Positions 27,411-37,850 are shown, numbered from the stretch's first letter. The stretch: 64,000 nucleotides of DNA from Harmonia axyridis (GCF_914767665.1 NC_059501.1:53506798-53570797); one strand, 5' to 3'. The notes: a model not told the origin generated them from the sequence alone. Numbers and translations are program-made.

Positions 27411-28989
27411 TGTGTTTATTGTTGCTATGTGGAGCTTTATGAGAAGCCGCCACAGGTCTGTAGCTAAGGGCATTATTAGGGTCTTTATTGGGTTTACAGA
27501 TGGGGATGATCAAGGTGTCAGTGAGAGTTGGCGGAATCAGGGGGGATATCATCAAATTATTGAATATCTCAGTCAAGAGTTTTTTGGCTTGTATTGGCAA
27601 TGGTTTAAGCATGCTGTAAGTGATGCCGTCCAACCCTGGGGCAGAATCTCGTTTTGATTTCATGCATGAAATAACTTCGTCTATTGTAAAGGGTGGAATA
27701 TACGCTGGGGGCCGGTATAAGGTCGGAGTGATGGATTGTGTGTGCATGGGTTGTGTTGGACAGAGTCTTTCTAGAATTTCTTGTCCGCAGACAGGTGAGG
27801 AGATTGAAACGACTGGTGGTTTGCACCCGAATTTGAACCTTTTGACATCTGACCATAGTCTTTTGGTATCCCGTGTAGACAAATTTTTCGCAAAAAGACC
27901 TGAAGGAATCTTTCTTCGTTTGCCGGATTTTTCTTCTCATGAGGGCTTGGATTCTTTTTGCTTCTACATATTGTTCTGAAGATGGATTTTTGAGTTGATT
28001 TCTAAAGGCCTCGGATCTTTTTCTGACTAAAGTGGATAGCTCTTCGTTCCACCAAGATTTTCTATAAGAGGAAATCTGTGGAGGGCGTTTTTTTGGGATG
28101 ACCTGATCAGCCGCCTTCAGAATTAGATCTCGAAATTCTTCCAAATTTTTTGGAGGTTGTGACTCCAAGAAATCTATCACTACTGATTGATATCCCCCCC
28201 CAATCTGCTCTCTCAATCGAAACTTTTCTTGTAGAGAAGTGGGGGGACGTAGTAGACTGGTAATCAACTTTAATGTTGATTAGAATGAGAAAGTGGTCGC
28301 TTCCTCCTTGGTCTGATATCGTTTCCCAGGTAGAATCAAGTTTTAGATTGCTAGAGCACAAAGTAAGATCGGGTGCGCTTGTATTCGTGCTCGGAGCGGT
28401 CATTCTTGTGTGTTGAGGATGCATAAGTTATTATTCAGGAGAAACTCTTCTAGGGATTTACCGTTAGAATTGTAGGTTCCAGAACCCCAATTGGGGGATT
28501 GTGCGTTCAGATCACCAGCAATGATAAATGGAGAGGGTATGTTGGCTAGGAGATCATCCCAAAACGAGATGGTAAGCCTGATGGATGGGGGGCAATATAT
28601 GTTGACAATTGAAATGTTATGCCCGGATATAGTGAGAGCTTGTAATTGTACTTCTTTAGGGAGGGATGGGAAATGCAATGTAATCTCGGTGAACATCAGA
28701 TTTTTCTTGATGAGGGAGGCAATGCCTCCTCCTCTACTGTTTCGATCTTGTCTTAGTATATTGTAATTTGTAATCTTGAAGTTGGACGTTTCAGTGAGCC
28801 ATGTTTCCGATAATATGACTATGTCGGGTAAGTTCTCTTCTATTAAAAGCCTCAGATTATCTATGTTTGAAAATAATGATCTTATATTCCACTGTATAAT
28901 GTTGAACATGATTGAGATAACAAGTTTTTTTCTGATCGAACCAATATTGAGCTATATCGCCTTAGTTACCATGTGTCATAACACACTCA

Positions 28990-29043
28990 TATTTCCCAAG
29001 GGAAATATGAAACGTCAGTTCATATTTCCCTAGGGAAATATGA
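28990..29043. repeat. Paired palindromes at the Crypton 3' border
   Basis: TCATATTTCCC-AA-GGGAAATATGA followed by TTCATATTTCCC-TA-GGGAAATATGAA. Each is a two-arm palindrome with a 2-bp centre. Confidence 0.85.
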
Positions 29044-29053
29044 AACTATTTCT

Positions 29054-30270
29054 TTATTTAGTAACAAAATGGAAACTGCAATTGTTGAAATTTCCACTAA
29101 AAGTATTTCCACCAGATACAAAGGAAGAAGAAATATCTTGTTCATAATTATTCGACGACGAGACTACAGTTTTCTTGAGAACATTCCTTGCAGCAGCAGT
29201 CTCGGACGATTCTCCCAAAACGGTCTTCAAAGATTGTGATGCTGCAGATGGCTCACCCTCCACACCTGCTATCATCTTCGCTACCTTATTTTTGTGCAGC
29301 ATACTGTCCGCCAGATAGCCTTCTGCAACAGACGAACTTTTCCAACCACCATGTCTCTTGAGTGTTGTCATTGAGGCTCCCGCATCGGCAACCAATGTCG
29401 CGGATGTTCGTCTTCCACAATGACCTGTATAGGTTTTCGGATTATCTAAACCCAACCATTCAGCAACCTTACTCGGAATTTTTCCGAAGGTATTTTTGCC
29501 GACAGGCTGAAGAGTACACTTCTTATTCCTATAAGCTACGAAGAACCTAAGAACGCCTTGCGGGCGCAACGCTGAATACTCCCTCACCAAACGAGCAGCA
29601 CCCAGATCTTCTTCATCAATTATAGTGAATATTCTGTTTATATCATTCTTAGTCTTTGAGACTTTGATTATGATTACCGAACCACGATCTTCGATATCTG
29701 AAGATAGCATATTCACCAACTCTCGTGTTCTGCAGGCGCCAAAGATTTCCATTATTAAAACAACCTTCAAAATTATGAATGTAAAAATCTTATCAACAGA
29801 GGAAATCAAAATGAAACTTTTACCTTATACATCAAAAAAACGTCATTAGGAGCTTCACTCAAGAATGTCTTGAGCTGCTCCCGGGACAACACTGATGATT
29901 TTTTAGGAACGTATCCTTTATTTTTGTTCTTAACAAATGCTTCGACTTCATCGAATAATTTGACATCAGTTTTTTCCTTCAAATGTAGCATTGATCTTAA
30001 CATCGATAGTTTCGGCCATAACGTGTTTGGAGAATATTTCTGGGACTGGGGATCGAATGAATTAATCATACATCAAGAATAACAAGAATCAGAGCAACAT
30101 ACCAAATCTTGGAAATATGCTAACAAAATACTATCGCTCACACCGTCCACCAATTTTTTTCTTTTCCACTCCTGAAAGCATTCGTACTCTTTACTGTAGG
30201 CAGCTTGAGATTTGGCTGGAACCAAAGATTCACGGGCCTTTGCCGCTTGAGTTTCGACGTAGTTCGACAT
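29054..30270 (-). CDS. Crypton tyrosine recombinase, three exons, intact
   Basis: Exons 30270-30103, 30045-29824 and 29764-29054, joined in phase by short introns (GTATGT...CCCCAG and GTAAAA...TGAAG), give 366 codons. Exon 1 starts MSNYVETQAAKARES and with exon 2 forms the helical core-binding domain. Exon 3 is the catalytic domain: Arg in GACRTREL, Lys in VSKTKND, GHCGRRTSATLVADAG (His-X2-Arg), LKRHGGWKSSSVAEGYL (His/Trp and nucleophilic Tyr). All active-site residues of the family are there. The C-terminal 70 residues are Ser-rich. Cryptons move by recombination at short sites through circular intermediates. Domestication cannot be excluded, but the insertion within a LINE argues for a transposon. 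Confidence 0.8.
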
Positions 30271-30446
30271 TTTTTCATTAATTTTATTTTTGACAAGACG
30301 TCAAAATGAAACCAGTCAACCAAGATTCTCAGAAACATGGCCCATAGCAACGTTAAAAATTTAATTATTACAAAAATATACAATCTAATAATAATTTTTC
30401 CTTATCAGATTGTTTCAATCAGAAAAAAACTATTGATTACACCACG

Positions 30447-30553
30447 GGAAATATGAATACATTTCCCTCGGTTGTCTATACATCCCTCGGGCTCCGCCCT
30501 CGGGATGTAACTTTGACAACCTCGGGAAATATACTATTCATATTTCCCTAGTT
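30447..30553. repeat. Palindromes at the Crypton 5' border
   Basis: ACGGGAAATATGAA, ACATTTCCCTCGG, CCTCGGGAAATATA and TTCATATTTCCCTAG enclose a GC-rich hairpin (CATCCCTCGGG and CCCTCGGGATG, 30482-30508). Confidence 0.8.
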
Positions 30554-30736
30554 GTAATAATAGCTATTATATCCAAAATATGTTTCAATAATGAAGGGAA
30601 CCTACTGGAGGTGAGCATTAATTGGATTTAGGGGGGGAATTAGATTGGGATTTATTTATTGAGATGGCTGAAGACGAAGGTAGATTGCTATTGATTAAGG
30701 CTAAAAGACTCTTTAATAAGTCTGAACTATTGTTTT

Positions 30737-32096
30737 TTTTAATGTGGGATGAATTGATGTTGAGGGTTTTGTTTATCGCTTAATATTGGAGATAATGGCA
30801 ATGAGTAATTAAATATTTCGGCATTATGTTGATTTCGATCGTAGCCTGGGGAGGTGGAGATTTTCCTCTTTTTAAGTGCTGACGAATATGAGAGCGTTGA
30901 TGATTTTTTGTTTTGGAGGAGTAGTCTGCGGTCGTTTACCGTTATCAGATTCGTTTCGTTGATTTGATTTCATGTGGGTAACTGTGGGAAAAGCTGCGAT
31001 CTCAGTTGTTCAGGAGTCGAATTTTCCGGCGGAGGGGGCGAGCTGTGTTTGTATGATTTTGGAATTAGTTTGACCGCTTCAAAGTATGAAATATTTTCCA
31101 ACGCTATCACGCTGTTTATACATTTTTGTCGCGAGAATTCTGGGCAGTTACGATCTGTTGATGCGTGATTACCCGCACAAAATACACATTTAGGGTTTTC
31201 AGGATCCGGACATTCAGCTTCATTGTGATTTTTTGCGCAATTTCTGCATCGTTTGTTCTCGTTGGGGCTGTGACAGTTGGTTTTTGTGTGGCCGTAACGA
31301 AGGCAATTATAACATTGAATTACTGGGCCTCTATATAACGAAACGTTTCTGATACATCCCCAAAGAGAAATTTTATCAGGGAGTGTTTTTCCTTGAAATG
31401 TTAATAACCATCATTTACAACACGCCTGTTAAGGGGACAAGCGTCTAAGATTTTTACCCTCGTAGTGGAACACTCCATAATATCGTCAGCTGTGATTTCA
31501 GAACCCACATTTTTTATAATACCTCTACTTGTTAACATACGGAACGGAATGAATACATCTGTGTTTGGATCTTTTGAAAAAGGATTTTCGGTTAAAAATT
31601 TATTTGCCCTATCTGGAAAATCAAATGTTATCGAAATTCTTCTTTTTCCTTTTTTTGAAATGTCCTTGATACCTTTAATTTTCATGGAGGATAGTTTTTT
31701 TGCTAAATTCATTGGATGAATATTACCTATATTTTCACTAGACTTTGATTCTATTATTACAATAAAGGGACGGGTATCTGTATGAGCATATTCAAGTTGA
31801 ATTTTTGTCTTTGTATTTTTGTTTTGTGAAGATTGGGGACTTTGTGGTGGATTACGTAGCATTAATTTTTCTCTTGATTGAGGTGTAAGTTGAGAAAGGG
31901 TTTGTGAAAGAGTGTTAGCTTCGTTAATTATTTCTAAGTCATCCTTGAATGTGGCTCGAATTTGATCCAGTTCTTTAGCAAGTCTATTCATCTCAGTTGG
32001 GGAACAATCATCATCGCTTAATCTATCATTCGTTAGCAAGATAGTAGCGGTTCGCAATGATTTAGGAGTTAGATATGATGTAAATCGTGGAGACAA
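30737..32096 (-). pseudogene. LINE ORF1 with three CCHC knuckles
   Basis: The minus frame from 32096 runs to 31401 with DRLSDDDCSPTEMNRLAKEL, an RNA-binding-like block (SMKIKGIKDISKKGKRRISI, FIPFRMLTSRGIIKNVG) and RVKILDACPLNRRVV. After one shift near 31405 it reads PVIQCYNCLRYGHTKTNC, CRNCAKNHNEAEC and CVFCAGNHASTDRNC, three Gag-like knuckles, then a Pro/Ser-rich tail. This is the I/Jockey/R1 style of ORF1. It is followed by a Crypton and then ORF2 at 28909. Confidence 0.75.
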
Positions 32097-32129
32097 AGGT
32101 GTAGGAGGGGGGTCTGTAGACCCCCCTGG

Positions 32130-33134
32130 TTGTCAGTCCATTGAAAGTGAGGTTATCTAGATGTTCTTTTCAAACTATTTTTGATCAACTTTAATGAAAT
32201 TGAAGTATCCTACCTTCAGTTTTTAGGTATTTCAGAGCGTTAGTGAACTGTTTTAGTGTTAGTTAGGTTAATATCACTCAAACACTCGGAAAATTAGCCA
32301 AATAAAGCTAGGTTGACATGGCAAGTGTATCACAGCTGTGGTTCAAGAATACATGGAAAACGACCCGTGTCAACGGAACAGTCGTGAAGATATTCACGAA
32401 ATGAACGATTAATCCTAGTTGACACGGGTAGTGAAGCACAAGCGAGGTTAGTTATGTGTGGAGATCGACTCGTGTCAACGGAGGAGTTGTGAAACTATTC
32501 TCGAAACGGACGGTTTCGCAGCCGGCACGAACGTAAAATGGGATATCAAAAATGTTAGATATTTAACGTGTTGCGTGGTCTTGAAGCGACCATAGTGGAA
32601 GTAGACAAGGGTTATTTTCGATTTTTTTTTGTAATGAATTGAGCTGTACTAGGTTTGTGATACTTTGTTAAATTGATTTTTTTGTTGTTAAATACGTCTT
32701 TGAAAATATTTCCCAAAACATGTTATTGAGATTCAACGGATGAAATAAATTTTTACTACATGTACTGAATATTACAAAATTCAATTAAAAGCTAGGCCAG
32801 CACTCATTTCATAAATTTTTTTGGTTTGACAGGAACACTCAAAAATTAGAAAAATCTCATCCCAGCACATCTGTATTTCGATTTTTCTTATGAAAATATG
32901 TGTACAAATTGTGCTGCACTTATGGGAAGTTGGGCCCCTGACATTTCCGTAAAAAAAAAATTGAAGAAAGTCAGTCCTGCACTTTCGTTTTTCTTCGGCG
33001 AAAATTGATTCAGATACTTTTGCTACATTTGTGCAGTTGTCTTGTTCTGATCAGATTTTCAGAAATAACTCTACTTTTTCTTCAAAGGATGGAAATCAGT
33101 TATCAGTAAATTGTTTGAAAATCTGACAGACATC
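32130..33134. other. LINE 5' flank and Harbinger left arm, non-coding
   Basis: From 32306 this is the Harbinger left arm. A degenerate 105-bp tandem repeat (about 32306-32520) repeats TIR-like and CGTGTCAACGGA motifs. No gene seen; T-rich repeats resemble those at 36900-37450. Confidence 0.6.
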
Positions 33135-36100
33135 TCTCTCTCTAGTCGTTCCATCATTGCTGATGATCGTGATTCCCTCCTATACGCTCGGTCAGTTGTT
33201 TCCACCTCGCTCTATCCTCTGCATCTCGAAGAGCCTGAAAGAATGGGCGGGTCGTACTTTGTTGAACTTGGTCGGTCCATCTAGTCGGTGATCTACCTCT
33301 CGCTCTCTTACCCGGAACATTTCCCGACACAATTAGTTTCTCCAGGTTGTCTCCATTTCGGCGGGCTATATGACCGAAAAACTGAAGAACGCGCTGCAAG
33401 CAGATGGACGATAGTCTGGTTCTTATCTTCAACTCACTTAAAACAGAAACGTTAGTGCGATGAGCTGTCCAAGGTATTCGCAGCATTCGCCTCCAACACC
33501 ACAATTCAAACGCGTCAATTTTCTGACGTTCAGACGACCGCAGAGTCCAGGTTTCAGCACCATACAGGAAGACAGAGAAGACAAGAGCTCTAACAAGTCT
33601 CACCTTTACACTCTTAGAAATCGAGCGGTCTCTCCATACTTTAGTTAACCGGGTCATGGCGCTCATTGCCATGATTATGCGCCTTCGTACTTCCGCTTCG
33701 CAGTTTCCATCACTAGTTATGGAAGAACCCAAGTAATTGAAACTGTCTACCAGGTCATATTGGCTCAGAAGGCCCGTCAACCGTAACGTGCTGAATCTAT
33801 CGACTATCATTATTTTAGTCTTTATTTTATTTATTTTCAAACCGACATTGTTGCTCTCAGATTCCACCCGTCTGAGAAGTTCCACCATCTCTTCTTCCGT
33901 CGCCGCTATGAGGGTGGTATCGTCAGCAAATCTTAAGTTGGTAATTTTTTTCCCGGCAATCGTTATGCCTCCAGACCATTCATCCAAGGACCTTCCCATC
34001 ACAAATTCACCATATATATTGAAAAGGTCTGGCAATAAAACACAACCCTGTCTGACTCCCCGCTCCGTTCTAAACCGTTTCGAGAACTTCTGGCTCAAAC
34101 GAACAGTTGCCTCATTTGATTCATAGAGATTTTTAATGAGGGATACCAGATGAACGTGGGCTCCCATATGTACCAGGATTGTCCAAAGTTTGGCCCAGTT
34201 CACACAGTCGAACGCCTTTTGATAATCGACGAAACATATTATCATGGGTACTTGGTATTCTCTAGATTTTTCGATCAGCTGTCTGATATTCAGTATTTGT
34301 TCCCTAGTACCTTTTCCTTTTACAAAACCTGCCTGCTCTTGGGGTATTTGGCAGTCCAAATATGCTTTCAGTCTTGTTTTCAAGATTTTCAAAAGGACTT
34401 TGCTGGCGTGAGATACAAGTGACAGTGTTCGGTAGTTCTCGCACTTTGTAGTTGATCCTTTTTTGTGTAATGGAACGTATATTGACGTACACCAGTCGGT
34501 TGGCCATTTTCCCGTGCTCCATATAGCCGTACAGATTGAGTGGAATATTCGTACACCCTTTTCGCCCAACATTTGAAAGAGTTCGCCTGGTACGGTATCG
34601 ATTCCTGGGGATTTATTCTTCTTCAATGATCGAATGGCTTCTTGTACTTCAGATAGTAGTATCGCTGGCTCTCTGGGATAGCTACATGGCCATGAAATTT
34701 CTGGTGGGTCCTGCCTGCTCTTGTACAGATCTGCACAGTAAATCCTCCATGTTTCCAATATTTCATCCATATCAGTCTTCAGATTTCCCCCAGCATCCAG
34801 AATGGACCAGTTCTGCGGTCTGAATTCTCTTGTCAGCAGTTTTATTTTGTTGAATAATTCCCTAGGCTCATTTCTGATCCCATGCCTCTCTATTTCCTCA
34901 CATATACCAGCTATGTACTCCTCTTTGTCCTTGCGACATTGTCTTTGGACTTCCCTCGACAGCTTCCTATAGGCATGGTCTGCATCAGCCTTGCGCTTCA
35001 CATCTTTCCTGCGTTGAATTAAATCCCATGAGTGATCAGTAATCCATGGTTTGCGCTTTGTGTTGTTTGGTGGTGTATGTTTTTTTGCTGTCTCAACCAT
35101 TATGCTCTTCAAGTATTCCCAACCTTTTTCAGGATCGCTCTCTACCTGATCTAGGCAGAGTTTACTTTCTATGTCCAGCCTAAAATCCTGGACTTTTGAT
35201 GGTTGCGGTATCATGGTCTTTCTTATTAGTTTCCGAGACACTATTTTAAAACGAAGCCTGAAATCGAGAACTAAAAGTTGGTGATCTGTTCCGCAGTCCG
35301 CTCCAGGGTAGGCTCTGCAGTTTGTGGCCGACGATCTCCATCGTTGTTTGATCAGAATGTAGTCAATCTGGTTTTTGGTTCGACCATCTGGGCTCCGCCA
35401 CGTGAATTGTCTTCGAGGGTGGTGTTCAAAGAGAGTGTTAGTAATTGCAAGGTTCTGTTGTATGCAAAACTCCAAGAGGCGATCTCCTCTCTCATTTCTC
35501 TGGCCCAGTCCAAACTTACCCACAGCGCGCTCGACTTCTGAAGATTTTCCGACCTTGGCATTGAAATCGCCTAAGATGAACAATAGGTCACGGTTTGGAA
35601 TATCGGTAAGAACCTCCTCAAGACGACCGTAGAACGCCTCTATCTCCACCTCCGAGGATGTCGATGTTGGTGCATAGATTTGTACAAAATGCGCTATTGT
35701 TGTGGTGGTTTGTATCTTGACATGTATTATTCTGTCATCTACTGCACGGTATCCAATCACAGAGTTATTCAGCTTTGGAGGCACAATTATTGCGACACCA
35801 TTCGAGCTCGTATTTTCTGGACCCGAAAAGTAGACGGTGTTTCCCTCGGCGGTTCTGAAATGTCCACTATTCCGCCAATGTGTTTCCGACAGTCCCAGAA
35901 TATCAAGATTATAAGTTCTCATCTCTCTCTCGACGATCTGTAGCTTCCCAGAATGTTGGACCAGACCTCGGATGTTCCATGTCCCAATTTTCCTTTTCTT
36001 TCGGAGATTTATATTTGTGTTGGTTCCAGTAACATAATTTCTGCAAGGTACAGATTCCTCACACCTTTGCAGCCGGTAGCATATTTCACACCATCCGACC

Positions 36101-36547
36101 CGGAATCAGTATGGCGCCGAGTGTGAGTCGGATCGCAGCACGAACTATCGACCGTATCTTTGACTTTCATTATGGAGGAGAGAATTCTCTTGGGAATGTA
36201 GTGCAGTGGTTTCCCGTTGCCTTCTGCACCGCAGTACCCAGCCGTTTTTAGAATACGTCCATTGCGCCTGGAGAAATCCGTTCTGAAGCCGGTAATGATG
36301 GATACTGCTGCCCTCCATCATATCTTGGTTATAAAGCCCAAGACAAGGTTGCCACTTCCGCTAGTTCTACCGTGCCGATGTCTCCCATCTCCGCCATCAC
36401 AACCGTTGTGGACTTCGCCAGTTTCCCTTGGCATGGGACCCTTACAGGTACTAGTTTTCCGGGTCAGAAAACTCCTGGAATCTGCGGTGGGCAGGGATTG
36501 ATTCATTTTCCCTGATAGGACTGCCCAAAAGGTTCCTACCCGCTACC
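33135..36547 (-). mobile_element. Full-length RTE-clade LINE with 12-bp TSD
   Basis: Flanked by CTGACAGACATC at 33123-33134 and 36548-36559. On the minus strand a GC-rich 5' region (about 36010-36547), one long ORF2 and a (GA)n tail (TCTCTCTCT on the plus strand at 33133-33143). It interrupts the Harbinger non-coding region and is therefore younger than it. Confidence 0.9.
33154..36012 (-). CDS. RTE ORF2: EEP endonuclease and reverse transcriptase, intact frame
   Basis: Open to the stop at 33154; the first ATG is at 35922 but the conserved nuclease start KIGTWNIRGLVQHSGKLQIV lies upstream in frame (to about 36012), so translation probably begins earlier, perhaps without AUG. EEP blocks: LDILGLSETHWR, SNGVAIIVPP, VQIYAPTSTS, LLFILGDFNAKVG, RTKNQIDYILI, CGTDHQLLVLDFRL. 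RT blocks: KNKSPGIDTVPGELF, ENYRTLSLVSHASKVLLKIL, EQAGFVKGKGTREQI, ICFVDYQKAFDCVNW, RGVRQGCVLLPDLFNIY and LRFADDTTLIAATEEE (catalytic Asp pair). A C-terminal region with TRWTDQVQQ follows. More than 900 codons without a break suggest recent activity. Confidence 0.88.
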   Translation of the reverse strand: MNLRKKRKIGTWNIRGLVQHSGKLQIVEREMRTYNLDILGLSETHWRNSGHFRTAEGNTVYFSGPENTSSNGVAIIVPPKLNNSVIGYRAVDDRIIHVKIQTTTTIAHFVQIYAPTSTSSEVEIEAFYGRLEEVLTDIPNRDLLFILGDFNAKVGKSSEVERAVGKFGLGQRNERGDRLLEFCIQQNLAITNTLFEHHPRRQFTWRSPDGRTKNQIDYILIKQRWRSSATNCRAYPGADCGTDHQLLVLDFRLRFKIVSRKLIRKTMIPQPSKVQDFRLDIESKLCLDQVESDPEKGWEYLKSIMVETAKKHTPPNNTKRKPWITDHSWDLIQRRKDVKRKADADHAYRKLSREVQRQCRKDKEEYIAGICEEIERHGIRNEPRELFNKIKLLTREFRPQNWSILDAGGNLKTDMDEILETWRIYCADLYKSRQDPPEISWPCSYPREPAILLSEVQEAIRSLKKNKSPGIDTVPGELFQMLGEKGVRIFHSICTAIWSTGKWPTDWCTSIYVPLHKKGSTTKCENYRTLSLVSHASKVLLKILKTRLKAYLDCQIPQEQAGFVKGKGTREQILNIRQLIEKSREYQVPMIICFVDYQKAFDCVNWAKLWTILVHMGAHVHLVSLIKNLYESNEATVRLSQKFSKRFRTERGVRQGCVLLPDLFNIYGEFVMGRSLDEWSGGITIAGKKITNLRFADDTTLIAATEEEMVELLRRVESESNNVGLKINKIKTKIMIVDRFSTLRLTGLLSQYDLVDSFNYLGSSITSDGNCEAEVRRRIIMAMSAMTRLTKVWRDRSISKSVKVRLVRALVFSVFLYGAETWTLRSSERQKIDAFELWCWRRMLRIPWTAHRTNVSVLSELKIRTRLSSICLQRVLQFFGHIARRNGDNLEKLIVSGNVPGKRARGRSPTRWTDQVQQSTTRPFFQALRDAEDRARWKQLTERIGGNHDHQQ

Positions 36548-36559
36548 CTGACAGACATC

Positions 36560-37850
36560 CGTCAGCAGAAATATGTATATAGTAGCCCAACTATACAGAG
36601 TGAGTCTTTGCTGGTACATATATTTGAACCGAAGATTCCCGAGGTCAAAAAAAACACTTTTTTTCTTTACTATTTCTTCCGATTCTTTTTTTTTTTCTCA
36701 CTTAGTAGGTATACCGGACTTTGATGGAATTTCATGTTCGGAAAAGATTCATTATGTCAGTAAAAACCATATTCATTTCCACCAATTCCATTCCATTTTC
36801 GAGATATAACTGATAAAATTTTTTTTTATGGATTTTCAAAAGCTCATATTTTTTCAACCGAGCCGATTCAGAAAAATGGTTAAGGAAAAAAGTATTTCCT
36901 TTGACGTCAAAAATTTTCGATTGAAATATGTGTACAAATCCAAGACATCAAAGTGTATAAAACAAATCTCGATCAAAAAGACCAAAACTGGTTCAACTTT
37001 TTCTAATTTTTTTGTTTTTGATTAATTTTCTGTGGAAATTTCTACGGAATACCTACCTTTACATGGGTGTAGCACAATTTTTTGATGTGAGTAAAGTTGA
37101 CCCAGCACATTTGGATTTTCGATTTTTTTTTTCGAAAATCAAAAGGTGCTAGACCAACTTTCCACACAGTGTTGCCAGTGATACTGATTTTTTTTATCTT
37201 CTGCATATGAGGGAAAAACTTCGATTCGTTTTTTTTTCTCACTTAGTATACCGGACTTTGATGGAATTTCATGTTCGGAAAAGATTCATCATGTCAGTAA
37301 AAACCATATTCATTTCCACCAATTTCATTCCATTTTCGAGATATAACTGAAATTTTTTTTTTCGAAAATCAAAAGGAGCTGGACAAACTTCCCACACAGG
37401 GTTACCAGTGATACTGATTTTTCTTATTTTCTGCATATGAGGGAAAAACTGTTGATTTTTTCTAAAAATCTGATCATCATAATTTGGCACAATTATATTA
37501 TAAATTAATTTCGCCAAAAACATTAAAGTGCGGGGATAACTTTTTTCTGATTATTCCGAGGAATGTTATAAAGATAATATCTAGAGAAAATATTACCCTG
37601 GAGCCACAAACGTTGATTCGGTAATAAATAAAAAGAAAGAATACCGACAAATTTTATCTACTCCAAAGAGATGCCGCCTTTATTTATCACTCATAAATAT
37701 CCAGATAGAAGTTTAAAAAAGTCGCTCTCATTGAAGCTTGTCGGCGTTCCCTTTGGCGAATTTGATTGAATATTCTTTCGCCGGGGTAGCTTCTATGGAT
37801 AGATTTTCATTTGCGTTGAAGAATTCAAGAAGGAAAGTCGTGTTTTCAAA
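36560..37850. repeat. Harbinger internal non-coding region with direct repeats
   Basis: 36687-36817 is repeated at 37230-37352 (CACTTAGTATACCGGACTTT, AGTAAAAACCATATTCATTT), and 37127-37222 at 37362-37456 (CGAAAATCAAAAGG, GTGATACTGATTTTT, CTGCATATGAGGGAAAAACT). The shared blocks come in two orders, so a tandem duplication is likely. No coding sequence. Confidence 0.8.

Larger units (their letters stand above)
27210..27454 (-). mobile_element. tRNA-derived SINE containing a hammerhead ribozyme
   Basis: A 245-bp insertion in the LINE RT, flanked by 9-bp target duplications GGTCTGTAG (27201-27209 and 27455-27463). The LINE reads SYRP on both sides, which confirms the insertion. On the minus strand it has a 44-bp leader, a tRNA-like head with A and B boxes (about 27327-27410), a spacer with ATAATAATAA, a hammerhead ribozyme (27232-27307) and a short tail ending GTGAAATC without poly(A). 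Confidence 0.9.
27201..27463. repeat. 9-bp target-site duplications of the SINE
   Basis: GGTCTGTAG at 27201-27209 and 27455-27463. Confidence 0.9.
25022..28909 (-). pseudogene. LINE ORF2: EEP nuclease, RT, RNase H
   Basis: EEP from ATG 28909 (MFNIIQWNIRSLFSN, VILSETWLT, SRGGGIASLI, IVNIYCPPS, IAGDLNAQSPNWGS), with a frameshift near 28410 to QGGSDHFLILINI. RT starts at 27882-27470 (KRDSAPGLDGITYSML, NALSYRP), is cut by the SINE, resumes at 27200 (SYRPIALTSCLLKILESLL), reaches FLDIKQAYDSI and then LKYADDTTLFVS (25022-26749, one long frame). RNase H has YTDASK, SAELTAILEAT, IISDSKSALEK and WIPGHTNIEGNEKADKLAK, a complete D-E-D-D set, followed by a C-terminal CCHC-like tail. Stops in the middle section show it is inactive. 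Confidence 0.85.
28917..30560 (-). mobile_element. Crypton-like tyrosine-recombinase transposon
   Basis: Lies between ORF1 and ORF2 of the LINE and contains an intact three-exon tyrosine recombinase gene. Both borders hold paired palindromes of CATATTTCCC/GGGAAATATG (28990-29043 and 30447-30553). Nearly identical 23-bp inverted repeats with two mismatches lie at 28923-28945 and 30409-30431. The exact ends could not be fixed because Cryptons make no clear target duplications. Confidence 0.65.
24900..32130 (-). mobile_element. I/Jockey-type LINE with RNase H, carrying a SINE and a Crypton
   Basis: Minus-strand LINE: ORF1 with zinc knuckles (30737-32096), ORF2 with EEP nuclease, RT and RNase H (25022-28909). 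Two later insertions split it: a tRNA-SINE in the RT (27210-27454) and a Crypton between ORF1 and ORF2 (about 28917-30553). Without them the element is close to full length. A C-run/G-run (GGGGGGTCTGTAGACCCCCC) at 32108-32127 marks the 5' region. Confidence 0.8.

Noticed and set aside
27184..27657. Plus-strand open frame of 157 codons
   Set aside because: It is the antisense of the LINE RT and the SINE; no family resemblance.
28976..29043. Rho-independent-like terminator from the palindromes
   Set aside because: Bacterial terminators do not apply in this eukaryotic context; the palindromes fit better as Crypton border sites.
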